Of a stretch of 64,000 bases of DNA, positions 1 to 11,209 are shown piece by piece (position 1 is the first letter of the stretch; every line of letters begins with the position of its first letter). Below the pieces are notes generated by a model that searched no databases, had not been told where the DNA came from, and saw only the letters and a list, made by a program, of their open reading frames with translations. Location of the stretch: NCBI GenBank assembly GCA_965649825.1, contig OZ287704.1, forward strand, positions 992,001 to 1,056,000, in the 5' to 3' direction. The DNA is from Penicillus capitatus. Taxonomy: Eukaryota; Chlorophyta. Both the position numbers and the translations under genes were made by a program.

Positions 1-3000
1 ATTTGACCATCTGCTGTTTCTGCGGGGACGCAAATATGAACAGGTGTTCGAGCAAAGAGGACGGCACACTTTGAGACTGCCCGTTCCTGGATGCCGCATT
101 TTCTGTTCGTGGAGCTTCTTCCATTTCTCTCTGTCTGCTTCAAGAGAGCGAATCTTTGTTTGCATCTGAATGATTTCATATTCTTTGCCTCGAGCATACC
201 GCAGAGCCGCGCTTCCTAAACTCCAAGCATGCAGACGGTGCGAAGACATTGGCCCTTACCGATCATATCGTGCGAAGAAACGCCAGAAGTCGAAGCGTAT
301 AGCTTGAGTTCCTCTTTGAGTGCCTCTATTTCGCTTACATATCTGCTGAGCGTTTCTTCTTCCGTCTCATTGAAGGCTGCCTCTTTTCCCTGTCGCCTTT
401 GGCCGTGCTGTTTCCATTCTTTTAGCTTGTCCTGGAAACGTCTTTCCTCCTGCTTCAGCAACAGATTCAAAGAACCATGCTGTTTCTGCCCCCGCGACAA
501 CACGTCACATCAAAACCGGAAGACGGAAAGCGATACTTGCAGTGACAGCATCTCTTCTTGCAGAAGAAAGACACCGTCGACTCCTACTCGGAGTCGGTCG
601 ATGACGGTTGCTTGATTGGGGGGACGGAGGCCAACAACGCGGTCCAGTTTTTCGGCGATCTTCTCCAGCTCTTCGTCCACAGACGTCTTCGCCTTTTCAT
701 CCGCGAGCTTCAGTTTCTTTCTAAAGAAAATTTCTGCGAGATACATCAACTGCTTGGCCATATGTGCCTACCTTAAATGGCTGTTCTCTCCTCGGAGAAC
801 GCGATCTTTCCTTCTCAATTCGTCCCTCTCCGATCTCAGTTCTCTCACGCGCATCACCACGTTAGACAGATCATCGCCCTCTTTGCTCTTGCTGGCATCA
901 AGGAGTGTCCTTTCTGCCCCAGTCTTTTGCTGTTCTTGCTGTGAGGAATCGACAGACAGATGTGCAAACCGAGAGATCCGAGAAATAGATCTCAATGCGT
1001 CTTCTGGCGTCCACTTTTCTGTCTTTGACGGCCGATGCGTCCGCGTGCCCCGTTGAATGGCAGGCAGAGATGGCAGCATCTGGTCGCAGACATCTTGCAT
1101 AGGCTTTCCCGTTATCTCTTCCAATCTGTCCAACGCATGATCGAATCTCATCAAACCACAGCGAAGCAGACTTGTCTAGTAAACAGGCTTTGTCTCTCTC
1201 TAGTCCATGTATTCTGACAGTCACATCATCGGCATGTCGCAGTTGTTGCTCTAGCTTTTGCCGTTCCTCCTCCTTTGACTTTACCGTCTGCCGCAATTCC
1301 TCAGAGGAGCTATTGAGTGCAAGCACTTGTTCCTCGAGTTGCTTAAAACGATCTTCAAGCTGCTGTTTCTCATTCTTCAAATGCTGCAGCGACGTTTCCA
1401 ATGCATGCGACGCTTCTCTCGCTTCTTTCAAGTCCTTTGCTGTTTGATCTCTTATCGCATTCAAAGACACGATCTCCGACTCCAAAGCGTGGACTTTATC
1501 ACGGAGCGTCCGGTTCTCGGCCTCCTTTGCATTTGCTGCTGTCCCGTGGCCTGAGAGCTCTTCTTGAAGTGCAGCCAGTTGACTCTCTTGTCGGATCTCT
1601 TCATTCTTGAGCGACGAGATATGGTCCTGCAGGACGATGTGCTTCTTCTTTAACTCAGCGATCTCATTCTCGGACTGGATTTTTTCTTGTTGGAGCCTCT
1701 CGGCATCTTCTCTCAGCTTCTCTGCCTTAGACTCGTACACCCTCAAGCTTTCGATCGTCTTGGCTGCACGCTCGCACTCGGCCTTCAGGTTTTGCACCTC
1801 TGACTAGGAGGCGGTCATGATCCGATCAGCAAGGCGTCTTGCTCACCTTTAAGCATTCGTGTTGCGCTGTGTTCTCTTGCTCCCGCGACTGAGCAACTGC
1901 CAATTCTTGTCGAAGAGTCTGCAATTCCTTCTGCTGTTGTTCATCATGTGTCCCATATTCCGCTTTCTGAAACGCCATGTTATCTAGCATCGCCTGCTGT
2001 TCCTGTTTTTCACTCTCCAGCGTTTGGATTTTGGATTTTAAGTCCGAAACCTCATCCTCGAGGACTCCTAGGTTGTCAGCTTGCTCACGCCTTAGCTTCA
2101 TCCAGAGATCCAGTGTGCCAAGAGAGGCCTCGAACGATGAGACGTGATCTGATCCGCCCTCAGATGACTTCGAACACTCCTGCGAAAGTTCCCGAATTCG
2201 ATCATGTATCCGTTCGAGCTGATCTCTGAGTTCAGAATTCTGTTTCCTGTGCGTCATTTCTGTCCCGCTCAAGTGCAGCGCTATCGACTTGAGGATCTCT
2301 ATTTCCAGTCGGTTGGCGACAGCATCTCCTGTACAGGCACCCGTTTGGATGTCTGTTCTGCACCTTGTCCATCGCTGACACAAACGCAGCCACTTTGTTG
2401 CAGACGGATGCTTCATATCCAGACCGAGAAGAAACAGAAGCTTCGCATTTCTGGACAAACAGACTTCGTTAAGCTGTCCCAGAATTTCGTCCGTCTCCAT
2501 TGCTCTTGGACCATCGTATCGTGCTACGGGCGAAATGCTCCTTCGATGTCGTGCTTGCAACAGTGGTAGCTGAAAGTATAAGAACTGAAGAGTATCAAAC
2601 ACGAAATCCTCTTCTGGAGTGAATGTCTCAGAATAGACGGCACGCACAACATGCAACACCATATCTGCAGTTTCTGTGCCTGGGCGTCGAATCTCAACAC
2701 TGTGCAGACAAAAGTGGAAATCCTGAGCGACGTCCTCTGCACGTTCTGTCTCCTTCAAAAATCGCTGAACTTCTGCTACCGTCTTTACAGAAGAGCTTCC
2801 TAGATCCTTTGATAAAACACTGTCTGTGCAAGATCAAAGATGTAGAATGAGATATGCCTTAGTGGCGGCGGTGGCATTGGGAATATCGATGCCATTCGGT
2901 GTTGATCCTCCCATGAGCACCGCTTTCATGAGCAAGTACGATTCGGTATTCCGGTCGAGGACGGATTCGCAGAGAGCCTCCAACAGATTCTGCACCACAA

Positions 3001-4404
3001 TCTTGCACTTGTCAGACACAAAGGCAACCTCAGACACTGGTGCTTGTTACCGCACTTCTCGTGGCGTCGTCCGGCGCATTCGCCGACGCAATCAGAACAA
3101 AGCACGGTGTTTCTTTCTCTTCGGATTTTTGATCGTCGGCCTCGACGAGCATCTCGTTGAACTCTTTCTGTACAGAGAGCAATGCTGCATCGTCGTTTTG
3201 CAAAATTGCGTCAAAAGAAACGCCTTTCTCGAGGTCCTGTTTCTCTCTTAGTGTCAAAGCAGTATCTTCTAACGCATCGGTACTCGTCGGCTGCACAACT
3301 GAACCATCAATGCTCCATTGCGAAGAGGAGGCATCTGTGGTCTGGCCGATGAGTTTTAGCAACAGTTTGACATCGCCAATTGTTTCTCCTTCCTGAACCC
3401 TCTCTTCTATCTGCACGTACAAACTGCATGGCATCGAGAGAAGCGAACGAGAGCGTGTCACCCAACTGAAGACGCCGAAGGCTGTGGGACTTCCTTTTCC
3501 GTCAGCTTCGCGGCAGCAGGCGCCGCCTCTACATAAAACCCTGGTTGTCGCTTAAATGGGGAGGGCGAATGGAAACGACTCGCTACGGGTCGCAGCTGCG
3601 TCCCCGTTTGGAGAGCGGTCAGAGTGTCCTCTTTGTCCCCCAGTTCATCGTGTTCTGTGATTGCAGAGGAACTATGTCGCGACAGGTTCTTCCTAGCTTC
3701 TTTTCTTCGCCGATTGCGCAATTCGATAAAATAAATGTCAAGCGGATGCGCCTTATGCTCTTCCCCTGTCTCCACATTCCTACAACAACGAAATATTCCA
3801 CCCGTACCTCCATACGCCGCACAAATATACCGATAAAGCACGACGTTGTCTGCGCGGTCGACGACTTCAGTCCACTGTGGCGGAAGAGGGGCACTGACAG
3901 CCATTCGAGCCACTTCTAGTATAGACGGATCTTCGCTCTCTTCAATACCGAGGTATGTCGCCATGGCGTGAATCTAGACACTGTTCTTCGTAGAAGGCAG
4001 AGAAGCGAACAAACACACGTCGTCCATCGTGGGCGGCTGCTCTCTGTCCTTTTCCAGAAGTTCCTCATATCCTCCACGTTCCATAAATATCGCACCCTTG
4101 TAATAGTCGATTAGCGGATGGCGGAATCGCTTTTCTCCCGACACTGCATTCACATATTGACGCCGGTTTTGGTCAGTATCGTATGTAGATATCCAGTTCT
4201 TTGGCAACGACCCCTGTCGACACATATCGGCTGCCAACTTCATCAACAACGTGTCCTTTTCCTTTCACAACGACAAAACCACGATGCCACAAAATGTATG
4301 CGTCAAGACGGTTTGGCAAGTACAGGGTCTAGATTGAGCTCTGCGGCGGCGGCCAACTGTTCTGGATCGTAAGACTTATCGGCACGATGCGTTTTCGTTG
4401 ACAT
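1..4404 (-). CDS. WW-domain coiled-coil protein, CEP164-like N-terminus (3' end off window)
   Basis: Spliced gene whose ATG lies at 4402-4404. Exon 1 (4324-4404) encodes 27 residues. Two WW-type modules follow: LPKNW...RHPLIDYY, then YLGIEESEDPS...APLPPQW...HPLDIYF. The YLGI...APLPxxW arrangement is what the centriolar protein CEP164 and relatives carry at their N-terminus. In both modules the second signature Trp is absent. After a Ser/Gln-rich linker the rest (about 2800 to 1) is heptad-rich coiled coil. Introns I could place in frame are 43-62 nt: 2807-2857 (GC-AG), about 1807-1850, 721-771, and others near 510, 230 and 50. Each removes a stop and keeps the coiled coil continuous. A centriole/cilium or scaffold role is inferred from the architecture only. 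The C-terminus is outside the window. Confidence 0.7.
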
Positions 4405-4615
4405 CTTGCTCGCCACCAACCATTCCTTTGCCTACTCTCGTGTATGCCAGAAAGCTAGAGCCACGCGTTGCTATCAACCGAGACACAGAAGAGGCGTCTT
4501 GAGGCCGAAGAGCGTCGATGGTCCGATACAGAGCGAAGCCAACCTCGAAATCCGCGACTCGAGGTCGATGTGCATTTCCCATTCGATTGTTCATCCGCCG
4601 CATTTTCGCCTTCCA

Positions 4616-5790
4616 ATGGTGCGAGAAGTGCGTTACGCCCTCGATTTTCCGCAATGCACACCAAAGGTATGTGATGCCTCTCAGTAGGGAACACCTTCAT
4701 GCTTCACTCAGGAGTTCTTCGATATCATTTTTTCGGACGATGTGTCGACCAAGATCTTCCATAAGCTGAACTCCTCAGCGGAAGGAGCGACGGTGACGCC
4801 ATGGGAGAACAATACCAGAACGGTCGAGTTCTTCCGAATACTGCAGCTGCCTCGGCCCATCTCTGCCGTTTTGGGTGTGCTGCCGGAATACCGAAGAGTG
4901 CGGCGCTGGAACGGGTCATGTAGGCTGTAGTAAGATCCGAATCCGAGAAATACAATTTTTGGAACGAAAGGACGAAGCGGCATTCACCGTTTCTTCTTCT
5001 CCTGATCTACAAGTCCGTATACATCGTCATGGAAGAGTGGTTATCTACATTGCTGTTTGGCATACAGGTCGGTGTCGGCCCGAAACTTGCCAGCACAACC
5101 CAGCTGGCTGTACATCCAAAGAATGAAGGATCAGAAGTCTGTCGCCTCTCTCTCCTGTGATTTCTTTATCCTGTCCGTGGCTCTCTGTAGGTGTCCGTTT
5201 TGATAACGTGCTCAGCATCGGGGCCCTGGGGAATGGCAGGATTGATTGAAGGGTACATGGCAGATGAAGCAACAACAGGTTGGTCAAACAACGCTCCATA
5301 AGTGTGACGATTGTGTGATGCATCTCGTAGGTATTGAAGCGTTCTTAACATTCTGCGAAACGCGAATAGCAGAGAAGAAATTGGATGACAGTATTGCATC
5401 GGAGTCTATTGCCGAGTCTGAAGATGTTCCATTCTACGACATACAGTACGAGTCCCTCAGCCAAGGCTCCTTTGCAGATCATGCCATCCTTGAACGTCGC
5501 GATAGCAATGGAATGCTGACGTCCGAAGCGCTCATCCTCTCACGCGTCAAGCAGCTCGAGGAAGATCACAGGATTTCAATACAGTACGATCCCTAGCATT
5601 CTGCTGTTCATGAGTGATGACGTGCATCTATGAACTCAGAAAAACGGAGGTGATCAAGAGGAAAATCGAGTTGCTGGAAATTTCTTTGGCGAAAAGTCAG
5701 CGAAACACACAGTTGGCATTGATGGGATGTTCCGTCTTGTCTTTTGCTCTGGTTGCCTCTCTCATTGCGCTGAAGATTCGAAACCTTTAA
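4616..5790 (+). CDS. VASt/START-like lipid-binding protein with C-terminal membrane anchor
   Basis: Starts at ATG 4616, 211 bp from the divergent start of the WW/coiled-coil gene. Joining exons across introns of about 45-60 nt gives a VASt-like module: VREVRYALDFP, then EFFDIIFSDD, VTPWENN, and the closing stretch SGPWGMAGLIEGYMADEA. It is followed by an acidic linker, a short coiled coil and a C-terminal hydrophobic helix (MGCSVLSFALVASLIAL) ending in KIRNL. VASt domains in the Aster/GRAMD1 and yeast Lam families move sterols at membrane contact sites, anchored in the ER by a C-terminal helix, and this order of parts fits. No GRAM domain is visible in front, so the protein is shorter than typical family members. 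The splice choices near 4900-5190 are the least certain. Confidence 0.55.
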
Positions 5791-6060
5791 GTCTCAGTTG
5801 CATTTGTTTCACGATTCTGTCGTCTGTGAATGTTCTCGACGCACATGCTCTGTTTTATTTACCACGATCTTGAAAACAGTCCAGTCATCATTCAATTGGA
5901 TAAACTTATGTAGTTTAGAGTTTTCCCTTCTGCCCTTGTAATAAGTAACTCAAGTCTTGTTTATCTCATCTCAATTTATCGCAGCAAAGAATCAAAAAAG
6001 CCACATTATTGCTAGAGTGCGTGTGTTCTGTGGACACAGATTGCAAAGCTGCAAATCGTA

Positions 6061-8999
6061 TCATATGGAAATGATTCCGACGGATAATAAATCGAATTGA
6101 TCCACAGCGTGTGCCTGGATCCAAGCGTAGACTTGGCGATGTGTCGACTGCGATCCATCGACCATGACCCCGACCCTATCATCAAAAACATCTCCTTTCA
6201 GTATCTCCAACTGATATTCCCAGTCCGGCTTGCCGAAATTCAACGAGACCCTGGTATCGAAGATGAACTTCGGCACAAAAGGGTCGCGCACGATCCTCGC
6301 AAGACAATCATAAAAAAGCGCAGATGAAAAAGCAGCCCTAGGGCAGTAATGTATGTGCAAGTGAACTTCAAAAAGAATCAAAGAGCGCAAATCGTAGAGG
6401 GGTTCGATGAGTTCCAGAAGCCAAAGGACATCGTCAAAGCCGTTAATCTCCCAACTCAGAACCATCTTGCGAGTGGTTATCCCTTGACTGCGATCTCTTT
6501 GACCCATAGGCTTTCGTCTGAGCAGATAACTGCAAAGAGGAACCAATGGCAGTGAGGAGAAATTATCTCCGATCAAGAACAGAACAGGGTAAGACAGCAT
6601 AAGTAGAAGCTTCTCTTCCTGAAAAGCATTATTGAGTTTGTAGGGGCCTCTCAAAAAAGTGCGGAGGTCCACATGGATTCCTGATCTCCGTGATTCTGAC
6701 AGCAATGGGGAAGACACTGGGGCAACCAAGGTCTCATCAGTCACTTGCCTGGATCCCACACGCTGTTCCTCTCGTCGAAGCGAGTCACCCGTCGAGAGAC
6801 TCGCAGGAGTGATTTCAAAAATCACATTGAAATTGGATGAGGTAATGCGTCGGGGAACAACATGCTCGGTCGCTTCGGACGCCTCTCTTCGGGCTGCACT
6901 CCGAGCATGCGGGTCGTCTCCAATCATGCCAGCAATGCGCTATAGCAATGCATCTCGTCAAGGGGAGGGGGTATGGGGACATCATGCATTACCTGTGTCT
7001 GAGTGAGGTATACTAACCTTGTGTTGAGTCGAGTGAGTCGATCGGGAATGTGACAATGTGGTCGATTGGGCGAAATCTGATCCTCTGTCTGATGGAGGTC
7101 TCTCATATAACCGGTATCTCCAATTTCGACAGCGGCACTATCTCCGGAATCTCTTGCTGCTGGAGTCACTGACTTTTCATCCAGACTGAGCAAATGGTGT
7201 AAGAGTTCACGGCTCCATAGATCAATGGCACGAACAAGCACCATGAGTGAGTCCTCGGATGGATGCGAGAGCACGGGAAACGATCTCTGTTCGCTCATGT
7301 GTGTCGATGGAAAGCTCAAGGAAACGAAAGATAAAGCACCCAGACGACAGTCGACAGGTTTGGAGAGAATCAAAATGAGTCCCTTCTCGGGCAGGATCCG
7401 ATAATCCACGACATCGACCTCCGATACGGGATCCACCAACTTGAAAATTGCATAGTCCAGAAACAAGGCCAGAACTGGAAATCCTGCGTTACGTGCAGCG
7501 TGGATGAAAGGTTGCGGAGAATTCTGTTACCTAGCCAGAGCCAAAAGAGGCATGGGAGTCGAAAACAGCTACGCACGAAGGTTGTGGAGGAGTGTGTGGC
7601 TGTCAAGACGACAAAGATCGACAAGACCAACGCTTTGAACCACCCATTGCCGTAGAATAAGAGCCGCAATTTCTAGAAACACAGATCTCGATCGATCGAG
7701 ATCATCTTCGTGACGTCTGTTGTCTTACTGCCAGTCGAATGGATCTCAACGACCAATCGTATTTCTGAAGCACGGCAAAAATAGCAGTGATGGCAAAGAT
7801 CACGAAGAGCAGGAATCCAGATATAAAGACGTTGCTACGAAGAAGGGTTTGGATGGATGGCCGAGCTCGTCGATAAAACATGGATGAGTGATCGAGGAGG
7901 ACGTCACTCACAGAGAGACGTCCCATGTTCAATGTCTGACAGACGGAGTGCACGAGAACAACGAACAGCATGAGGACCAATACAATGCTGCGTGCGATTC
8001 GTAAATCTTCGACACTCACGTGCAGCGTCCTGGGGAGTTTTCTAGAAGCATATAAGATTTGGCTTGATTGGGAAGAGGGAGGGGTAAGGAGAGAGATACC
8101 TGTAGAGGAAAGGTGTGAGTCTGCACATGGTCAGTGTGAGAAAGGCGACGAGGACTTTAAAGAGATCTGATGTCGATCGACCGACAGTGTGTGTCCATCC
8201 GAGGACCTCCGCTAGTTCATCTTTCGTATGTCTCTCCATTCCGGCCACAAAGACAGTAACTGAAACAAAAAACAAGAAAGAGGCAGAAAGCAAACGCCCG
8301 GAATGATCGATGGTTTTGTCCCGTAGATAGCGACATCCGGCTTTGAAAAGGGAAAGCTCGGTTTTTGTAGGGAGCTTCGATTTGACGAGATGACAAACAA
8401 ACTGAGGATGATGCATGGCGATCTCCAACAGATGGGGGTAGCTCACGAGAGAGCCTTCGGCACCAATCTGCGCTAAGACGCGTTCCATGAGACATTCGAC
8501 AGTACGGTGCTCCATTTCACATCCACCCTCCACGAAGTTCTCCTGCAGACATGCGTCATCCACACGGCAGAGATGGAGTCTACGGGATTCTTACCCGGAA
8601 CATTGTCTTGATTTCGGGGATCGACAGATATCCTCTTGATGTAGCATCATAGCAATGAAAAATCATATAGAAACGAAACTGAAGATTATTGGTCTCGAAA
8701 GAGTAAACAAAATCCACCAAATCATCGACAGAGACAAATCCCGTGCATCGAATATCGATCAAAGCAAAAAGTCGCTCGGCAAATCGCAAACAACGCAATT
8801 GGAGCAAGTCCTTGACGTCGTGCACATCCAACAACTGCAGTCCGAGCCGATTCAAACGTCCGGTTAACAGATTCTGTGGCACAATGGTCAAAGAGCCTGT
8901 CAATTGAGAGCCGCGCCGTACTCTGATGTGGTCCGGAGTGGCATTGTGTTGCCAATAAGGAACGGAGAGATTCGGAGATGCTTCGCGTATCTGTTCCAT
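6061..8999 (-). CDS. EF-hand NADPH oxidase/ferric reductase-like membrane protein, redox motifs degenerate
   Basis: ATG at 8997-8999. The parts run in NOX order: an EF-hand pair (8580-8999), several membrane helices (7370-8563), an FAD-type region (ILSKP ... SHPSED), and an NAD-type region (RGPY ... LIGDN ... VLSWEING ... FGKPDWEYQ). Introns of about 50 nt were placed near 8530, 8050, 7690, 7450 and 6950, each closing the frame. Family members pass electrons from NADPH through FAD and two bis-His haems. Here the His pair equivalent to gp91phox His115/His222 is seen (VLVHS, TATHS), but the partners expected 13 residues upstream are Arg and Ala. HPFT reads RSFP, the GxGxTP loop reads GDNFSSLP, and the VCGP Cys is lost. 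Oxidase activity is therefore doubtful. Confidence 0.65.
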
Positions 9000-9299
9000 G
9001 TTTTTACAACGCGACTCTTCAAGGCAAACGGATCAAAGAATGTGCCTCTTCGGGGAAAGGCGTTCTGAGCACTACGTGAGGCAGGGAGTCGGTCCGAACG
9101 CTTTGGCTTATTGGAAGCGAGTATGTTACAAGGACACCCCGAAAATAGGCCGGTGCGTTTTGTTCTGCCGGCAAGCGACGGAGCTACGAAAGACGCGGAA
9201 TACACGGCATAAACGGTTATGCGCGGATAGTAAGTACATTGGAGATGTCACCCCAACAGCTCCTAGTGATTCTTTGCTGAAACCGCTGCATCCACGCAA

Positions 9300-10990
9300 A
9301 TGTCTTCGGCGACAACATTCACCGTTTCTTGTCAAAAGCGTCCATTGCTCAAACTGTGCAGAAGACGTCGGAATGGAAAGCGAATACGGCGTCTGGTATA
9401 CCAGAGACCATGTCTCTCAAGGCTGTCTCCTGAACAACCGAATCAGCAAGCGCATACCAATAAGAGCCACCGGACGGCTGTGAAAGCGACGCGTAACCTG
9501 GACGCCGCAAGAAGGACATTTCGAAGATTTCGTGAGTTTGCTCGCAGCAAAGATGCCAAACGAACGGAAAGCGAACTTCTGAGTTACAGTCAAGAGATGC
9601 AAAGACTGAGGTGCATTTACTGTTCCTGAGGACATGGAGATGTGTAACAAGGCGAATGGTGTCTCAGGGGCGACCTGCTGCGAGAGATCGAAGATTGGAA
9701 AGCCGATGGAAATATGCCTTCAGTGATCAGTCGCCATTTGCTTCCTGTGGCGTGGGAGGTGATCGATTCGTTCTACAAACATGCTCAGCGACTCTTTCAA
9801 AAATCGAAAGATGGATACGAGATCACAAACTCAGATGTCTGTTAACACTCCCGGCGACCTGCTCAGCGACGTGAGCGTGCTTGTTGTGTGTGTCACAGTA
9901 CCAAAAAGAACTGGAGATTTGTATGACGCCACGCGTTCGAGCGATCTTTGGACTGTGTGACGCTTCTCTGGAAGTGCTGAAATCTGTGGGCATTTCGGTA
10001 ATCGTGATCATGGGGATGCGGCAATTTGGTGCAGATATCTTCCAAAACTTCACATCTCCTATCTACGGTGGCGGCGTCTCAAATACCACTATGGCACTCG
10101 AGTGAGTGATCTGTGTCGTACAGGATGGCGAATCGATTGGCTACTGTGGACACTCCCCTATGTTTTCGGCACCTATTTCTTTTGGAATTCGGCTCTTTCC
10201 CGAACATGGGCACCTTTAAAGGTGCGAAGTATTCTCCCTTCTTTTCTGAAGTCGTGCGTTCCCTTTAGGGATTCAAGTTCTCCACGCGTTACCAGTGTTT
10301 TCATGGTTTCATCATGAAGAACCCAAGGTCCTACCACGATTCAGTTCTGCTCATCCGATCACTGCATTCAGCATGGCTGACCACTGTCTATCAAGGACTC
10401 GGATTCTATCTCTTTGAATCCCTTTATCCCTTCCTCTACGGTACGCCGTCAGCATCCTGACCATGTTCTCCAGTGATCTCGATCAACAGGAGCGGACTTT
10501 TATTCACTTGGCTTTTCCATGACGTCTCCGTTGCCGTCGATCGTGTGGCTGCCAGTCGAGTTACTCTTCTTTGGCTCCGTCTCAGGGATCTATCACATTG
10601 TCACAGGTCTGTCCTTTGGCCAGACACACGTGCCTTCTCGAACAATGATCTCGTTTGGAGATTGGTCGTTGATGGTGGAGGCAGAAGACGTTTTGAAAGA
10701 TCGAAGGCGGTTCTTTACCATGGATGCACGCATTGCTGCGCGAAATGTCTTGGAGTTCAACCTTCTCAATGATTCGCAAGTGATTCCATTCCTGCAGCCT
10801 CCGATGCGTGGCACATTGTTTGATTCAGATCAGTCGAGACCGAGCAACGGTGACATTTCTCTATTACTTCTTAAACGTTGGTTACTTGTCTGTCGAAGCC
10901 ATCTTTGTGCATTCCCTCTTTGCTTCGATGGGCACACTCGTTATTGGACATTACCTTACCTACAAGGGAATGCAGAAAAGCAGTTTTTGA
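9300..10990 (+). CDS. unknown multi-membrane protein
   Basis: Divergent from the NOX-like gene (300 bp between starts). The first exon is Arg-rich and could be an organelle-targeting leader (MSSATTFTVS...CRRRRNGKRIRR). Later exons give a helical soluble part (GDLLREIEDWKADG..., QKELEICMTPRV) and at least five hydrophobic helices, among them DWLLWTLPYVFGTYFF, AWLTTVYQGLGFYLFESL, IVWLPVELLFFGSVSGIY and FVHSLFASMGTLVIG. Introns of 46-62 nt fit in frame near 9608-9664, 9838-9899, 10070-10126, 10221-10267, 10441-10490 and 10850-10900. The stop is at 10988-10990. I do not recognise the family. The G-rich helix pairs faintly recall mitochondrial carriers, but the carrier signature is not visible. 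Confidence 0.55.
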
Positions 10991-11209
10991 GACATCTACA
11001 GGTATCATTTGTTTCGCTACTAAAACACTTAACGAAACATGGCTCGAGTTGCTGGTTCAAAAACTGAATGGAATATTCCACGTAATGTGTAACACAAGCT
11101 ACAAACGGTTCGTCCGTTGCTGTTTACGTAATAGTAACTGCATAACAGCAAAAGCAGCATAGAAGCTGAACTGCAGCGGTCTTTCTCACTGAGAAACCGC
11201 TATATTCAC

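Noticed and set aside
10089-10110. A 22-nt intron with a perfect GTGAGT donor
   Set aside because: A 56-nt intron starting earlier (about 10071) gives a better membrane helix and keeps the frame into the next exon.
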